Assembly (NCBI GenBank): GCA_963281155.1
Contig: CAUJLY010000006.1
Location: 8,122,001 to 8,186,000, forward strand
DNA from: Rhabditophanes sp. KR3021
Taxonomy: Eukaryota; Nematoda; Chromadorea; Rhabditida; Alloionematidae
Length of the DNA: 64,000 nucleotides
Direction: 5' to 3'
A program made the translations under genes and the position numbers. A model generated the notes under the pieces. It ran no database searches, had not been told where the DNA came from, and was given only the letters and a program-made list of their open reading frames with translations. Numbering within the stretch: the stretch's first letter is position 1; each line of letters begins with the position of its first letter. This document shows positions 40,801 through 50,264 of the stretch, piece by piece.

Positions 40801-43800
40801 TCGAGCAATATCATATTCCTCTATAAGCAGTTTATACCAGTCACCTGCATAATATTGAATTGCAAACTCAGCCGTAACATCTCCAGTCCCATGCTTTGCC
40901 AGCAAATAGTCAATCAAAGCCTGCATTAACTTGCGCTGCTTTTCATTTGAAGACAGGGCAGAAACGTCGATTTCATCAATGCTTTTTGTGGGGTCATCCG
41001 ATTCGTCAAACACAATACTTTTAATGATCAATTCCAACTGTCCTCTATTATCGAACATATTTGAGTCATCTGTACAAATTTTATCTTTCCTTAACTTTGC
41101 TGCAATTGTTCCTATATAGTCTAGACAAGCTATTCTCAAAGACATATCATTTGATTTGCTACGCGAAAAGTGACCTAAATGATTACCTAACAACGATAAG
41201 AGCATTTCAGCACCTGGCCATTCTGGCTTGAATAAAGTCGCCAGGATATCTTGTAGGAAGTTTTCAAACAACTTTTTATAATCTTCGTCTCCTTTAGTTG
41301 CGATCTTCTTTAAGAATCCCGTTAAAAAGAAAACTGCCATCTTTTTTGCATTGTCGTAACTTTGCTCTACAATATTATCGTCAATCCCATTATTTGCGGA
41401 CAATAACTCGTTGTCATCTACGGATTGTTTTTTCTTTGGAGGCATCTTTATGGCTGCATGCATCAATTGGAGGATTAGGATGGTAAAGTTAGATACACTT
41501 TCCGTGGCATTGAGTTTGTAACAGTTTTTAGCATGTCTTCCAGAAGGTAGTCTGTGTAGCGTATTTAGCAACTCCTGCATTATTGAGAATCTCATTGTAG
41601 GATAATTGGCACAGATGTTGGCCAGCAATCTGATTGAGCATATTTGCAATTCACCAACATTATTCACAAACATTGATCCTGTTCCAAGGTACAATATTTT
41701 CACTGCAATAGTTTCATTTACCGTGTGAATGGCGACTAATTCGGCAAAACACCCAAACAATTCAACACAGCGTACAAATAGAAATTTGGTGTGGCCATCA
41801 ATCGAATTACCGGTCCGACTTCTCTTGACTCCCGTATCAAGAGAACCCTTCTTCTTTGAACTTGTAGCAACTGTATTAGACCCTTTAGCCATAGTTAAAT
41901 CGTACGATGGGTAAATTATATTCAAAAGAAGCTGTCTAACCAAAATGACAGTTGCCTCGATCGTATCGTCAACATAAATTTGTTTTGGCATTTTAGCAGA
42001 TGTCAGAATATTCATCGTAACGCAACAACAGTCTATGGCTCGTGATATTCTTTCATGTACTAATTGCCTGGCAAAAGATTCGTGCGTATTTCTGTCTTCC
42101 CCCAATGGCATCACCAGTTCACTCTCTTCTCCTCTTAAGACATCGCGAATATTCTTTTCCAAGACAGTCATCAATTTAATCAATCTTTCAGCTGAAACTT
42201 TGTGAAGTTGTTTCCAATGCTTGAGCTTCTGAACCTCAATTCGTAGTTCATCTAGTTCAGATTTCTCGATCAACACAACTTCAATGTCTGGCTCATCCTT
42301 AGTCATGGGCATGTCTTCCACGCTTTCCAAGATATGTTCAACAATTGCAACAAATTTGTTAAATGACTCTTTTTCAGCCATCACATCATTATTCCATTCA
42401 TTAGCTGAATCATGCCTCCTATTTAATTTTTCCTGCTTCTGTTTCTTAAGCTCACTCCATTCCTTTTCGCGCATTTGAATAACCTCGGTTGGAGTTGGTG
42501 GCCGCTCTACAACTGGTGCTGCTTCAACCTTTCTTCTTTTGATTTTAAAATGTCTCAAGTTGTCTTCTAGCAATCTATGAGATGGGCCAGCTGCAGATTC
42601 CTTCATAGTACTATCAACCAAATTACTGGACAAAGGTTTCTCCAACTTGGATAGGATTTGCGGAGTAGCAGACAATGTTGCCACATGTGAAGCATGCTTT
42701 CTCTCATAAAACTTCTCCAATGTATCCATTGTTCCCAATGTCTGAACAGGCTCCCCTTCATTTAAAAAGTTGCTAATTATCAAGTCATCCGAAGATTGCC
42801 CCATTGGAATCGAAAAGCATGTTGAATTGTATTCGTGCAAGCGTTGAGCTAGCAAGGGCAAGTCTGCTGGAAGCTCACTGTCCCCATCGAGATCCTCATT
42901 TTTGAGACAAACTGATTCAATTTCTTTTGAGATATCTTTTAAGATGGCGGATATTCTGTGTACTGAACCATCGTCTGGCAATCTGTTGATACGATTGTTC
43001 ATGTTAGTTTCTTCCGTCAATCTGCTCCATTCAGTAACGTTGATCGTGTCACTTGGAAATGGAAAAAGATTTTCGATTTTGTTCAAAATGACTGTACCAG
43101 CAAAATGCAGAGGTTCAGGGAACCTGTCAATGTTAGCTTGGATTTCATTGGCATTCAGAGAAGCGTTCTCACGTCTCTTTTGAATTTCCGCAGCTGTCTT
43201 TTCCTCCTCTTCCTTTTCTTTGCGAATCCTAAGTTCCTCTTGTCTAGCCAACTCTTGTTCCTTTGCAATCTTTGCATCTTCAACCTCCTTCCGAAGTCTT
43301 TCTTCTTCTGCTCTTTTGGCAGCCAATTGTTGTTCCTTAATTCTCCTAGCCTGCTCCTGTTGCTGTTGCAACTCATATTGCTGTTGAGCATGCTGTTGTT
43401 GAAGTTGTCTTTCATGTTCTTTGCGTTGTCTTTCTTGTTCCAACTTGATTTGTTGTTGTTGAGCAGCGTGCAAATTGATTTGGTGTTGCTGCTGTTGTTG
43501 GTGATGTTGCGGCAATTGTACTTGAGACGGAATCTGACCTAAACTTTGAATAGGCATTTGGTTTGGGATCTGGTTTGGAATATGATTAGGAATGTGCCCA
43601 GAATTCTGATTGGGAAGCTGGTTAGGGTTCTGGATAGGATTTTGAATTAATGGTGGCTGTTGCTGAATGTGTTGTTGTGGGACCTGTTGATTATTTTGGA
43701 AGCCACCCATCATTGGATTCATCAACCCTGAATATTGTGGCGGGAATGAATGCTGTTGGCCGAACAAAAGTGAATTTGTCGCATTAAACAATTGGTCTGA

Positions 43801-44202
43801 TGATCCACCTGTATTGTATTGAGTTGGAACAGCCGCGATATGCTGCTGATTTTGTTGTTGTGCGGCTGGCATAGGATTGCTTTGATGTCCATAGAATAAG
43901 TTGCCTGCTGGATGTTGTTGGTGCTGCATCTGCTGAATTTGATCATTAAAGCGGTGTTGCAAATTAGCTTGATTTAGATGGCTTGCAAAACCCAAATTCA
44001 TCATTTGTTGGCCATTATTAACTTGATTCATGTTTTGTGGAATCTGATTATTTCCTGCATTATTTAGATTATTAATTTGGTGAAGCAAATATTGTTGTTG
44101 CTGCTGAGATTGCTGTTGTTGGTGATTGTTGTTATTTACCTGGCCTTGAGCGGCGGCTTGATTTTGTAGTTGTTGCTGACGCTGTTGATCAGCATAATTC
44201 AT
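37831..44202 (-). CDS. scc-2: SCC-2/NIPBL cohesin loader (Q/N-rich N-terminus)
   Basis: One uninterrupted exon encodes 2123 residues, near the length of C. elegans PQN-85/SCC-2. Residues about 1-250 are Gln/Asn-rich with short runs of Q and repeated IPNQ-type units. A charged coiled coil (about 250-345, many KEQE/RKEHE segments) follows. The rest is helical: HEAT repeats, with a conserved core near ALRMMDLNAAVREATIDLVG and LMGRMKDSSLAVRKRVIRI, which is the signature NIPBL/Scc2 region, then the NIPBL C-terminal domain. With SCC-4/MAU-2 it loads cohesin onto chromosomes and stimulates its ATPase for loop extrusion; it acts in the nucleus. The acidic C-terminus ends QSDSFDQ. The absence of any intron over 6.4 kb is unusual beside its spliced neighbours. 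Confidence 0.93.
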   Translation of the reverse strand: MNYADQQRQQQLQNQAAAQGQVNNNNHQQQQSQQQQQYLLHQINNLNNAGNNQIPQNMNQVNNGQQMMNLGFASHLNQANLQHRFNDQIQQMQHQQHPAGNLFYGHQSNPMPAAQQQNQQHIAAVPTQYNTGGSSDQLFNATNSLLFGQQHSFPPQYSGLMNPMMGGFQNNQQVPQQHIQQQPPLIQNPIQNPNQLPNQNSGHIPNHIPNQIPNQMPIQSLGQIPSQVQLPQHHQQQQQHQINLHAAQQQQIKLEQERQRKEHERQLQQQHAQQQYELQQQQEQARRIKEQQLAAKRAEEERLRKEVEDAKIAKEQELARQEELRIRKEKEEEEKTAAEIQKRRENASLNANEIQANIDRFPEPLHFAGTVILNKIENLFPFPSDTINVTEWSRLTEETNMNNRINRLPDDGSVHRISAILKDISKEIESVCLKNEDLDGDSELPADLPLLAQRLHEYNSTCFSIPMGQSSDDLIISNFLNEGEPVQTLGTMDTLEKFYERKHASHVATLSATPQILSKLEKPLSSNLVDSTMKESAAGPSHRLLEDNLRHFKIKRRKVEAAPVVERPPTPTEVIQMREKEWSELKKQKQEKLNRRHDSANEWNNDVMAEKESFNKFVAIVEHILESVEDMPMTKDEPDIEVVLIEKSELDELRIEVQKLKHWKQLHKVSAERLIKLMTVLEKNIRDVLRGEESELVMPLGEDRNTHESFARQLVHERISRAIDCCCVTMNILTSAKMPKQIYVDDTIEATVILVRQLLLNIIYPSYDLTMAKGSNTVATSSKKKGSLDTGVKRSRTGNSIDGHTKFLFVRCVELFGCFAELVAIHTVNETIAVKILYLGTGSMFVNNVGELQICSIRLLANICANYPTMRFSIMQELLNTLHRLPSGRHAKNCYKLNATESVSNFTILILQLMHAAIKMPPKKKQSVDDNELLSANNGIDDNIVEQSYDNAKKMAVFFLTGFLKKIATKGDEDYKKLFENFLQDILATLFKPEWPGAEMLLSLLGNHLGHFSRSKSNDMSLRIACLDYIGTIAAKLRKDKICTDDSNMFDNRGQLELIIKSIVFDESDDPTKSIDEIDVSALSSNEKQRKLMQALIDYLLAKHGTGDVTAEFAIQYYAGDWYKLLIEEYDIAREAHQKMKSEAVTSERDHRKAEKKFGKLTERVNYMKHFLILLSDRKSLRKRLNHASKNGMIMLESDAEWSVRYMASKRTFVQSFDKYLNFILYGIHLETTIGLRTKAMRCLTLIIEADNDVLMIPEVHSAVQARMMDLNAAVREATIDLVGKYLISHPEFLNKYFEVLMGRMKDSSLAVRKRVIRILKEIIEKDSTLIEIPAIFCAMIKRINDEEGVRKLVIEAFEGFWFIPISDSNGIQRRAQEMAKTMELCTKECIIPNVELLFNTVLKQVDKDFSETGGQIVDALVDIVLTIDQKIASDTTTNSTVLDEAAKQKANHSLLMGVLVSLSIFSAVKPELLVHHAEILLPYLSMNASTASELQVLKEVTNMLEKIVPLMDYPPETFLDALEERLKELVTDGGKVIIASSLACMSSAYKKWHKRKPLILTTFLQYLSFLLKVKEAIESNSSNINNFSKAAILRSLYTLGIMCKSYNFDEIMADEDKSRTLTKSLVEKIGAKMSLKDPNLFRETVYQILISFLKHPSGEIRLNALMSMGYFASEHSEYLTHTDTKNMYLVLLSSNDKEYLKLKTQALQNLSLFLSTEDLKMAKSAIQWQAGHEGEDLKEMELGCAGLSSSIIQLYWNSVLNSYFNSIEEVRTCASQVVFQTLQQGLVTPGSSIPTLIAMTTDPQVKIRYRIENVLKEIDSKYAGMLPSKTSLGIRMAYRLQNMLPRENKCPIVRGIRLCDQGTAQLIPDFNVPKNSDDGVAMLSGLYILLRSNRQQRRSFLSASLRLFSDNSKEKLSLEEWIFFADNLAMYPYQVLDEPLYVIHTADQIISLHGNEILSNIKQSLLQRDHFHHGPLDEDVEFTAENIYRRLPQDKTILYELIRQSQSCILLHFLKLFLMKIYSLNDVKVKEYSPSESAKVYEKPVVRKNVSTYHPLPCILEANPETMMKRQTMAGQMQLCNDIVAFRTMLLTMDKLDDEGEEYKSSPVENSDSQTQSDSFDQ
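43440..44200 (-). repeat. Q/N-rich coding repeats in the scc-2 N-terminus
   Basis: CAA/CAG and AAT/AAC codons are clustered, with short Q runs and repeated units such as IPNQIPNQMP near 43.5-43.6 kb. This is a prion-like, low-complexity segment typical of PQN-class nematode proteins and prone to length variation. Confidence 0.8.
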
Positions 44203-45288
44203 AATTTACAATAAGACGGAATATAAACCAATAAATTTGTTGGAATGGTCCGTATGAAATAGAAACCAAAACTAAAACACCAAATAGATTAATTTAGAAC
44301 AATAATGTCCGGTACTTAGATGTTCACTAGTAACAAAGATCTTGCAATATATCTCTTCTCGTTGCGAAAAAAACAGTGTGTTGTAAACAAATTGGAATTA
44401 AGACTTATTGTACATTTAGTATTAACTTTCTACTACTATATATGCCACCAAAGTTAAATGACTTTCTTATAGCCCACATAGATAGATAAAAGTAGACGAT
44501 GTAAATAAATTTAAAAGGTGGTATGAGTGCACGTATTATTGACAAAAGTGTGTATTGTACAAACTTTTTTGTATTCAATAACGTGAGATACTAAAAAGTG
44601 TTATATAGCTTGTCATATGCTAAAAAATATTTTATTGAGAAATTGCAGACTAAATAACATGCAACCTTTCAGCATAACTTTTAAATTAATAACAAAAGGG
44701 ATCATTTATGTGTCCGAAAAAGCATCACTACTATGCAACATTATCAACATTTTATCTTATCAGGAAAACTATTAAACCAGCCTGGCATATATACGTTTGT
44801 TTATAGATTTTGTTTGTTTATTAAGCTGACTATAAGCATTTTGGTTTATAGTGGCGGCAATAGCTGTACATTAGTAAGTATTAAATGATCTTTATATTCA
44901 TATCATTTGATTAATCATTAAGTTTGAAGAATCTTAACTAAAGTGTAAATAAAAGAATGAATTTGTGTGGTACGTACCAAAAGAACCTAAAATGTTGCTA
45001 TTACTATTTAATACAACAATACGTGCATAATGCAAGCTTGGACCAATATTTTAAACTATTGAATTTTAAAATATTATGCTCTGAGATATACGTACATTTC
45101 GTTGAATGCTATTTGTTTTTTATTATATTTTATAAATATGTAAATATTTTAGTCATTGATTGAAACATTTAGATTGATATGTCGATACCTTATCATAAAT
45201 ATTCTATTAACGGGTAACATAGATTATTTCTCACAAAACTGCTAAGAACATCTAAATATTTTTTGGTTATAGATTTTCGATATAAAGG
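44203..45288. other. Divergent promoter region of scc-2 and the oxoglutarate carrier gene
   Basis: 1.1 kb between two divergent housekeeping genes. No TATA box is evident. A TTATAG acceptor at 45271-45272 lies 16 bases before the carrier ATG. The frame at 44957..45163 looks like chance. Confidence 0.5.
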
Positions 45289-46249
45289 ATGGGAGAAAAA
45301 CAGGCAACCGTTCCAAATTATATTAAGTTTGCTTTTGGCGGATTGTCAGGAATGGGAGCTACATGTTGTGTGCAACCACTCGACTTAGTGAAAACAAGGA
45401 TTCAGTTGTCAGGCGGTAGCAAAGCTTACAGTTCAACTTTGACAGCAATTAAAACTATTGTTGGAAACGAAGGAGTCACAACCCTTTACACAGGTTTGAG
45501 CGCAGGCCTGGCACGTCAAGCAAGTTACACCACAACTCGTTTGGGAGTGTATACTTGGCTCTTTGAAAAAGTCAGTCAAAACGGAGCACCAAGTTTTGCA
45601 ATGAAGGCTGCTTTAGGAATGACAGCAGGCGCAGTCGGATCAATCGTCGGTAATCCAACAGAAGTAGCCTTGATAAGAATGACAGGAGATGGCAGACTTC
45701 CCCTTGAGCAAAGGAGAAATTACAAAAATGTATTTGACGCCATTTTTAGAATTGTAAAAGAAGAGGGTGTTACTACCTGCTGGAGAGGATGCACACCAAC
45801 AGTCGCCAGAGCAATGGTGGTAAATGCTGCTCAATTAGCAACATACTCTCAAGCAAAGCAAATGATCTTGAATACGAAAGTTATCCAAGATGGTCTATTT
45901 TGCCACTTTTTAGCTTCAATGATATCTGGATTTGTAACAACTTGCGCTTCAATGCCAGTAGATATCGTCAAAACTAAGCTTCAATCTATGCAAGTCATAA
46001 ATGGAAAACCAGAATTCGCTGGAATCGGGGATGTTTTATCAAAGACTATCAAGAGTGAAGGTTTCTTCTCACTGTGGAAAGGTAAATATAATGTGACCGA
46101 GCAAATAACTAATAAATATATTTTTAGGATTCACCCCATATTACTTCAGATTAGGCCCACACACAGTTATCACATTCATTATTCTTGAACAAATGAATTC
46201 GGCCTACAACAAGAAAATCCTTGGAATAGAAGGAAAGGCATCTTTGTAA
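45289..46249 (+). CDS. misc-1: Mitochondrial 2-oxoglutarate/malate carrier (SLC25A11)
   Basis: Exons 45289..46081 and 46128..46249, phase 1, 46-nt intron; 304 residues. Three mitochondrial-carrier repeats of about 100 residues are visible, each with the PX(D/E)XX(K/R) signature: QPLDLVKTRIQ, NPTEVALIRM and MPVDIVKTKLQ. The second repeat has the A-L-I-R variation typical of the oxoglutarate carrier. The last exon adds the final helix (GFTPYYFRLGPHTV). In the inner membrane this protein exchanges 2-oxoglutarate for malate in the malate-aspartate shuttle; the C. elegans MISC-1 is also linked to mitochondrial shape and apoptosis. Without the splice the reading frame would end early in nonsense sequence. 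It converges on the next gene with overlapping 3' ends. Confidence 0.95.
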
Positions 46250-46377
46250 ACAAGTATTTCTTTAAATACATTAACAAGTGATGTAATATAAAAAATTTAT
46301 TATTGTCTTTTACAATTATATACAAACAATATGTTATAACGTAATAAAATAGATAAGCTTAAGGTATTGTGTATAAA

Positions 46378-47481
46378 TTATTTGTTGTGAAACCCTTCAA
46401 ACTTCTTTTCGAATTCTTGTTTCAATTTGTCACTTAAGCCATTATAAATTTGAAGAACTTTGTTCCATCTGACGTTGTCTGGAAATTGCGTGTTAGTCAA
46501 GATGGCTGAAATTTTTGCAAATTGCTCTTGAGCGTTTTCAGACATCTGGGCAACGGTTGTATGGACTTTATTTCTGTGGGAACTTTCTTGCGCGTCTTTT
46601 TCAGTTTTGTATTGTTGATAAAGAGTTTGTCTTGTCTCATCTAAAGTGGCTACAAGACTATCAAGTTTCTTTTGCTTGGCTGCAAAAGTTTCATTTTTTA
46701 ATGAAATTATTGTTAGGAACTAGAAAATTAATTAATGTGTAACTATTTTGAACTTTACCTCATTAACAACTTCCTGATCTGTCCCTTCGAGGAATTTCGG
46801 GAATACAATTTCGAGTTTTTCATTCATATCAACATCCTGTGAGTTCTTTAATTCTTCATTTTGGTTTGATGACTTCATTTCAACATTTTGTGGGTTGTTA
46901 AAGTTCATTTCACCTTTGTTCGTTTGTTGACTATTAAAATTCATCCCATTATTCATTTGTGGCTTGTTAGAATTCATCTCATTATTGCCGTTATTCATTT
47001 GTTGATTATTAAAGTTAAGGTTATCTTGACGGGAAAGCATTCCTTGAGTATTTTGAATTCTTGGGTTACTAATCATGTTGTTTATTTGATTATTAGCACC
47101 ATTTTGCAGACCAGCTTTAGAAGATTGCAAAAGTCGTTGTTTGTTATCTTGGAATGGGGAGTTGATGGAAGAACCTTGCGGAGCCATTTGCAAATTTTTT
47201 GAGATTTCATTTTGTTGAGCAATGAAAGCATAATCATTACTTTGCATAGTAAGATCTTGGCCAAAACCAGATTGAGAGATTTGATTGTTATTGGGAGTAA
47301 TAGAGTGCAAGTTATTATTCGCTGCAGCACCATTGAAATAAGTCGGCATACCACCGAAGTTGGAGCCTCTATTAATTCTGAGGGCCTGGAATCCATAAGG
47401 ATTAACAGCATATTGAGGCATATAATATTGTGCAGCAATAGTAGAAGCAATTATTAAATGAATACTCAAAATGTTAAACAT
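46378..47481 (-). CDS. Secreted SXP/RAL-2 (DUF148) protein with N/Q-rich insert
   Basis: Exons 47481..46759 and 46719..46378, phase 0, 39-nt intron; 354 residues. A signal peptide (MFNILSIHLIIASTIAAQ) is followed by about 200 residues rich in Asn, Gln, Met and Ser with imperfect repeats such as NNGNNEMN and NNQQMNN. The C-terminal 125 residues form a DUF148 domain: it begins near EIVFPKFLEG, continues FLTIISLKNETFAAKQKKLDSL, and runs as a charged helical segment to FEGFHNK. SXP/RAL-2 proteins are small secreted nematode proteins, immunodominant in parasites, some binding metal ions; their normal role is unclear. The longer open frame has an ATG at 47541, but a TATA box only 14 bases before it would place transcription start after it, so 47481 is preferred. 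Confidence 0.8.
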
Positions 47482-48041
47482 GTCAATGAAGTGAATGTAG
47501 TTTTGTTGAAATCGAAGTTGAAACTTAGTTATGAAAGTCATTGAGTTCCAAGAACCTTATATAATAGCTTTCAATTGTTTAAAAAAGTGGGTCGAACATT
47601 ATTGTCAAGGTCTGATTACAATCCACTTAATCATATTTCATTATTTAGTGTTAAGAGGAAATTAAATGTAATTTTTTGTTGAAAAAAGTTATGTATTGTG
47701 TGTACCAATTGATAAAAACTAGGTTAACTTGCAGGCATAATCAAATGTAGTCGCATATTATGCAATATACTCCCAAAGAGGATTACGATTGAGTTGAAAA
47801 GTAAAAACTGCTAATTTTGTTTTTTATCTGTTACCTACCTGGTATTTCCAATATCAAATAAGGCAAGGTAAGCTGATTGGTAACAACAGTTAAATTCAAA
47901 TTTCCTGTTTTTGAAAGTATGAATGTTCGAAAACGAGTATGCTTTAATTTAATGATTATTTAGTTTAAAAGTTTGTAGTTGGGAATAATCTGTTTATTTT
48001 ACATATTCAACATCATTTTTATATTTAATTCTGTTTAAGCT
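47482..48041. other. Divergent promoter region, SXP/RAL-2 and 6-Cys genes
   Basis: 560 bases between divergent secreted-protein genes. The minus-strand TATA box is clear. I find no equally good one for the plus-strand gene. Confidence 0.5.
47555..47563 (-). promoter_or_regulatory. TATA box of the SXP/RAL-2 gene
   Basis: On the minus strand TATATAAGG followed by TTC, 74 bases upstream of the chosen ATG at 47481. It decides the start codon, since the ATG at 47541 would lie upstream of the expected transcription start. Confidence 0.65.
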
Positions 48042-48464
48042 ATGATAGCGATGAGTTACATCTACCAATGGATTTTTATGTATGTGATAGCTTATTTATT
48101 TCCATTTGCAAGTTCAATTGAAAGAACACCAGTTACTGTTCAATCTCAATATAATCCAACTGCCTTTTTCTATTCAGCTATGGTAAGCTTGTCGTAAAAA
48201 AACAATATCTGACATTATTCATATGCATGTTTATTTTTATAGTACAATCAAGCAAACAATGGTGGAGTGCAGTATCAAAAATGGAAGCCAGATATCAATT
48301 TCCCATCTTACAAACAAATTTCCGGAACCTTACCTCCAAGATTTTGTGGCTTCAACACTTACACTAGAGAATGCATGGATCCTGATAAGCTTTGTCCTGG
48401 CAGATGTGTGAACTTTCATTATACTTTCAATACGCGTTATGATTGTCGTTGCTTAGCATTGTGA
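48042..48464 (+). CDS. Small secreted six-cysteine protein, unrecognised
   Basis: Exons 48042..48182 and 48243..48464, phase 0, 60-nt intron; 120 residues. A hydrophobic N-terminus (about 5-25) serves as signal peptide. An Asn/Gln/Tyr-rich middle follows, then a compact C-terminal region with six cysteines: FCGFNTYTRECMDP, LCPGRC and DCRC, spaced C-x8-C-x7-C-x3-C-x12-C-x-C, close to the end of the protein. This layout suggests a disulfide-stabilised knot. I do not recognise the family. Gland, cuticle, antimicrobial or signalling roles are all possible. It lies inside a group of secreted-protein genes and converges on the triple-repeat gene with about 214 bases between stop codons. Confidence 0.75.
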
Positions 48465-48678
48465 TGTTTGCGCCTTTTTGATGGCAAAGTGAAATGTTGA
48501 TAAGTCGTTGATATTTATGGATGTGTAAAGTTGGTTTGTATTACAACATTAACTTAATTAGTTTATTTGTAAATTTTTAAATATATTGAAAGTAAAATTA
48601 TAATGCAAAGAATGTTTGATCTGGTTGTGGCGAAGGAAGTAACTAATTTATTTACATTTTGTTCAAATGATAAATAAA

Positions 48679-49495
48679 TTATCCTCTTTGTCCAGTACAG
48701 AATCTGGCATACTTATCACATCCACTGCGAACTCTTTGTTGGGTGAGAGCAACTGGATTGTTGCAATATTTTGCGGCAAACCCTCTATATTGAGCACAAA
48801 GCTGACCTGTTGCATTTCCACCACTTTTGCCAAAGGAAACATCGTTAGGCTCGATGGGTTTTTCAGGGACAGCTAAGTGACATCTTTCAGAATAGAGAGG
48901 ACAGAAAACAATCGCTTTTTGACCATATTTAAATGGGTCAGGACAAACGTAAAGAAATCTTTGTTTATATTGGGAGCAAAATGCAACCCAATCAGTCTTT
49001 CTTCTGTTTGTCGAGGTTGATGATGTTGAAGTTGAAGGTCTATTAGTATCAGGTGACCTGGAAATAATGATTGAAATTGAAAAAAGGAAATATTATATAA
49101 CAACAATTAATGAAAGCATAATAAAAACGTAATAATTTCATTTGAAAGGACTATAATCAAATTACCTCGTCGTATTTTGGTCAGGTTCTCCATCAGGAAT
49201 TTGGAAGCAGACATTTTCATACGCATCACAAAAATCTTTGGATGGTTTATCACTTAATCTGGCACCACATGTTTTTCTATACTCAGCAGACAATTCCTTG
49301 CACGCAAGCTAAATACAGATAAAAAATAAATAATAAATTGATTTATTTACATACCTTATCTTTTTCTGTTAATCCGCCATTGACGGCTGCCCTAGTTTGT
49401 CGTTTTTTGATAAGGTTATTTTTATCTTCTTGACTGCTTTCGGCAAAAAGTGCTCCCACACACAGGCATAATAATAAAATATTTTGTGATATCAT
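48679..49495 (-). CDS. Secreted triple C-x10-C/C-x6-C repeat protein, copy 1
   Basis: Exons 49495..49355, 49308..49166 and 49057..48679 (introns 46 and 108 nt, phases 0 and 2); 220 residues. A signal peptide (about 1-18) is followed by a dibasic KKR segment and three repeats, each with four cysteines spaced C-x10-C-x(12-14)-C-x6-C: CKELSAEYRKTC with CDAYENVC, CSQYKQRFLYVC with CPLYSERC, and CAQYRGFAAKYC with CDKYARFC. A Ser/Thr-rich linker after repeat 1 may carry O-glycans. I cannot name the domain. It is paralogous to the divergent gene at 50265-51072, sharing the spacing, the CPDP motif in repeat 2, the x-N-P motif in repeat 3 and a phase-2 intron after repeat 1. Function unknown; likely extracellular. 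Confidence 0.82.
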
Positions 49496-50264
49496 GGCAA
49501 CAGTAAATAAATATATTATTCTATTTCAGTTTTAGAAGAACTATAAAAGCATAACTTATCATAAACACGCACACACCCTTGATTACTGAATATGTATATT
49601 TCTTTCAATTTCCTTAAACTAACGGAAATATACTCTAAACATCACACGAATATAATATCGTCTTCTAAAACAGGAAATAAACTGGATCCAGTCAATGAGA
49701 TATTATATAAAGACTAAACGCAACAATATGTCTTTTGATATTGATACATTTAGTAGACGTACAAAAAAGGTATGAAAAAAGATTTGGATGGATGGTTGAT
49801 TTATTCTGATACTACTTTGAATACTTAATATTTAATTTTGCTTGGAGAGAACTTAAGACGTTTACAAAATCAGATGAGAATAATGCACACCTTAAGAATA
49901 TAAAATATATGTGAATCAAGATACGTTTTCTGTAAAAATAAACTGATCTTTCAAATAATTTTTGATATTCAATTGTTTTAAGTTGTTTAGGTAATTGAAA
50001 CGAGTTTTCGAATGTCAAGGTGAAAATATTTTTTTACTGAACTAAGAAAATTAATTACATGTAAATCAGTGTTTCCCTTCAATTTAAACTTTTACATTTC
50101 ATATATGATGCTAATATGCTAATGTGATTATCTCTTATGCAGTTTATTTGTGTAACATTTTCTGATTATTTAAATTTTTCCCATGAAGTCCTCGACTTTA
50201 CAGTGTTAATTGGTTTAAATTGTATGCTACACAACGAAACTAATAATAATTTTTAGTTTAATAA
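49496..50264. other. Divergent promoter between the triple-repeat paralogues
   Basis: About 770 bases separate the two start codons, so the pair may share control elements. A TATATAAAG string lies at about 49705-49713 on the plus strand, and a TTTTTAG acceptor ends 8 bases before the plus-strand ATG. No gene is seen in it. Confidence 0.5.

Noticed and set aside
43105..43542. 145-codon Leu/Ser-rich plus-strand frame
   Set aside because: Antisense shadow of the Gln-rich and coiled-coil part of scc-2.
47482..47541. 20-residue N-terminal extension of the SXP/RAL-2 protein
   Set aside because: A TATA box at 47555-47563 places the transcription start downstream of the ATG at 47541, and the signal peptide begins at the Met of 47481.
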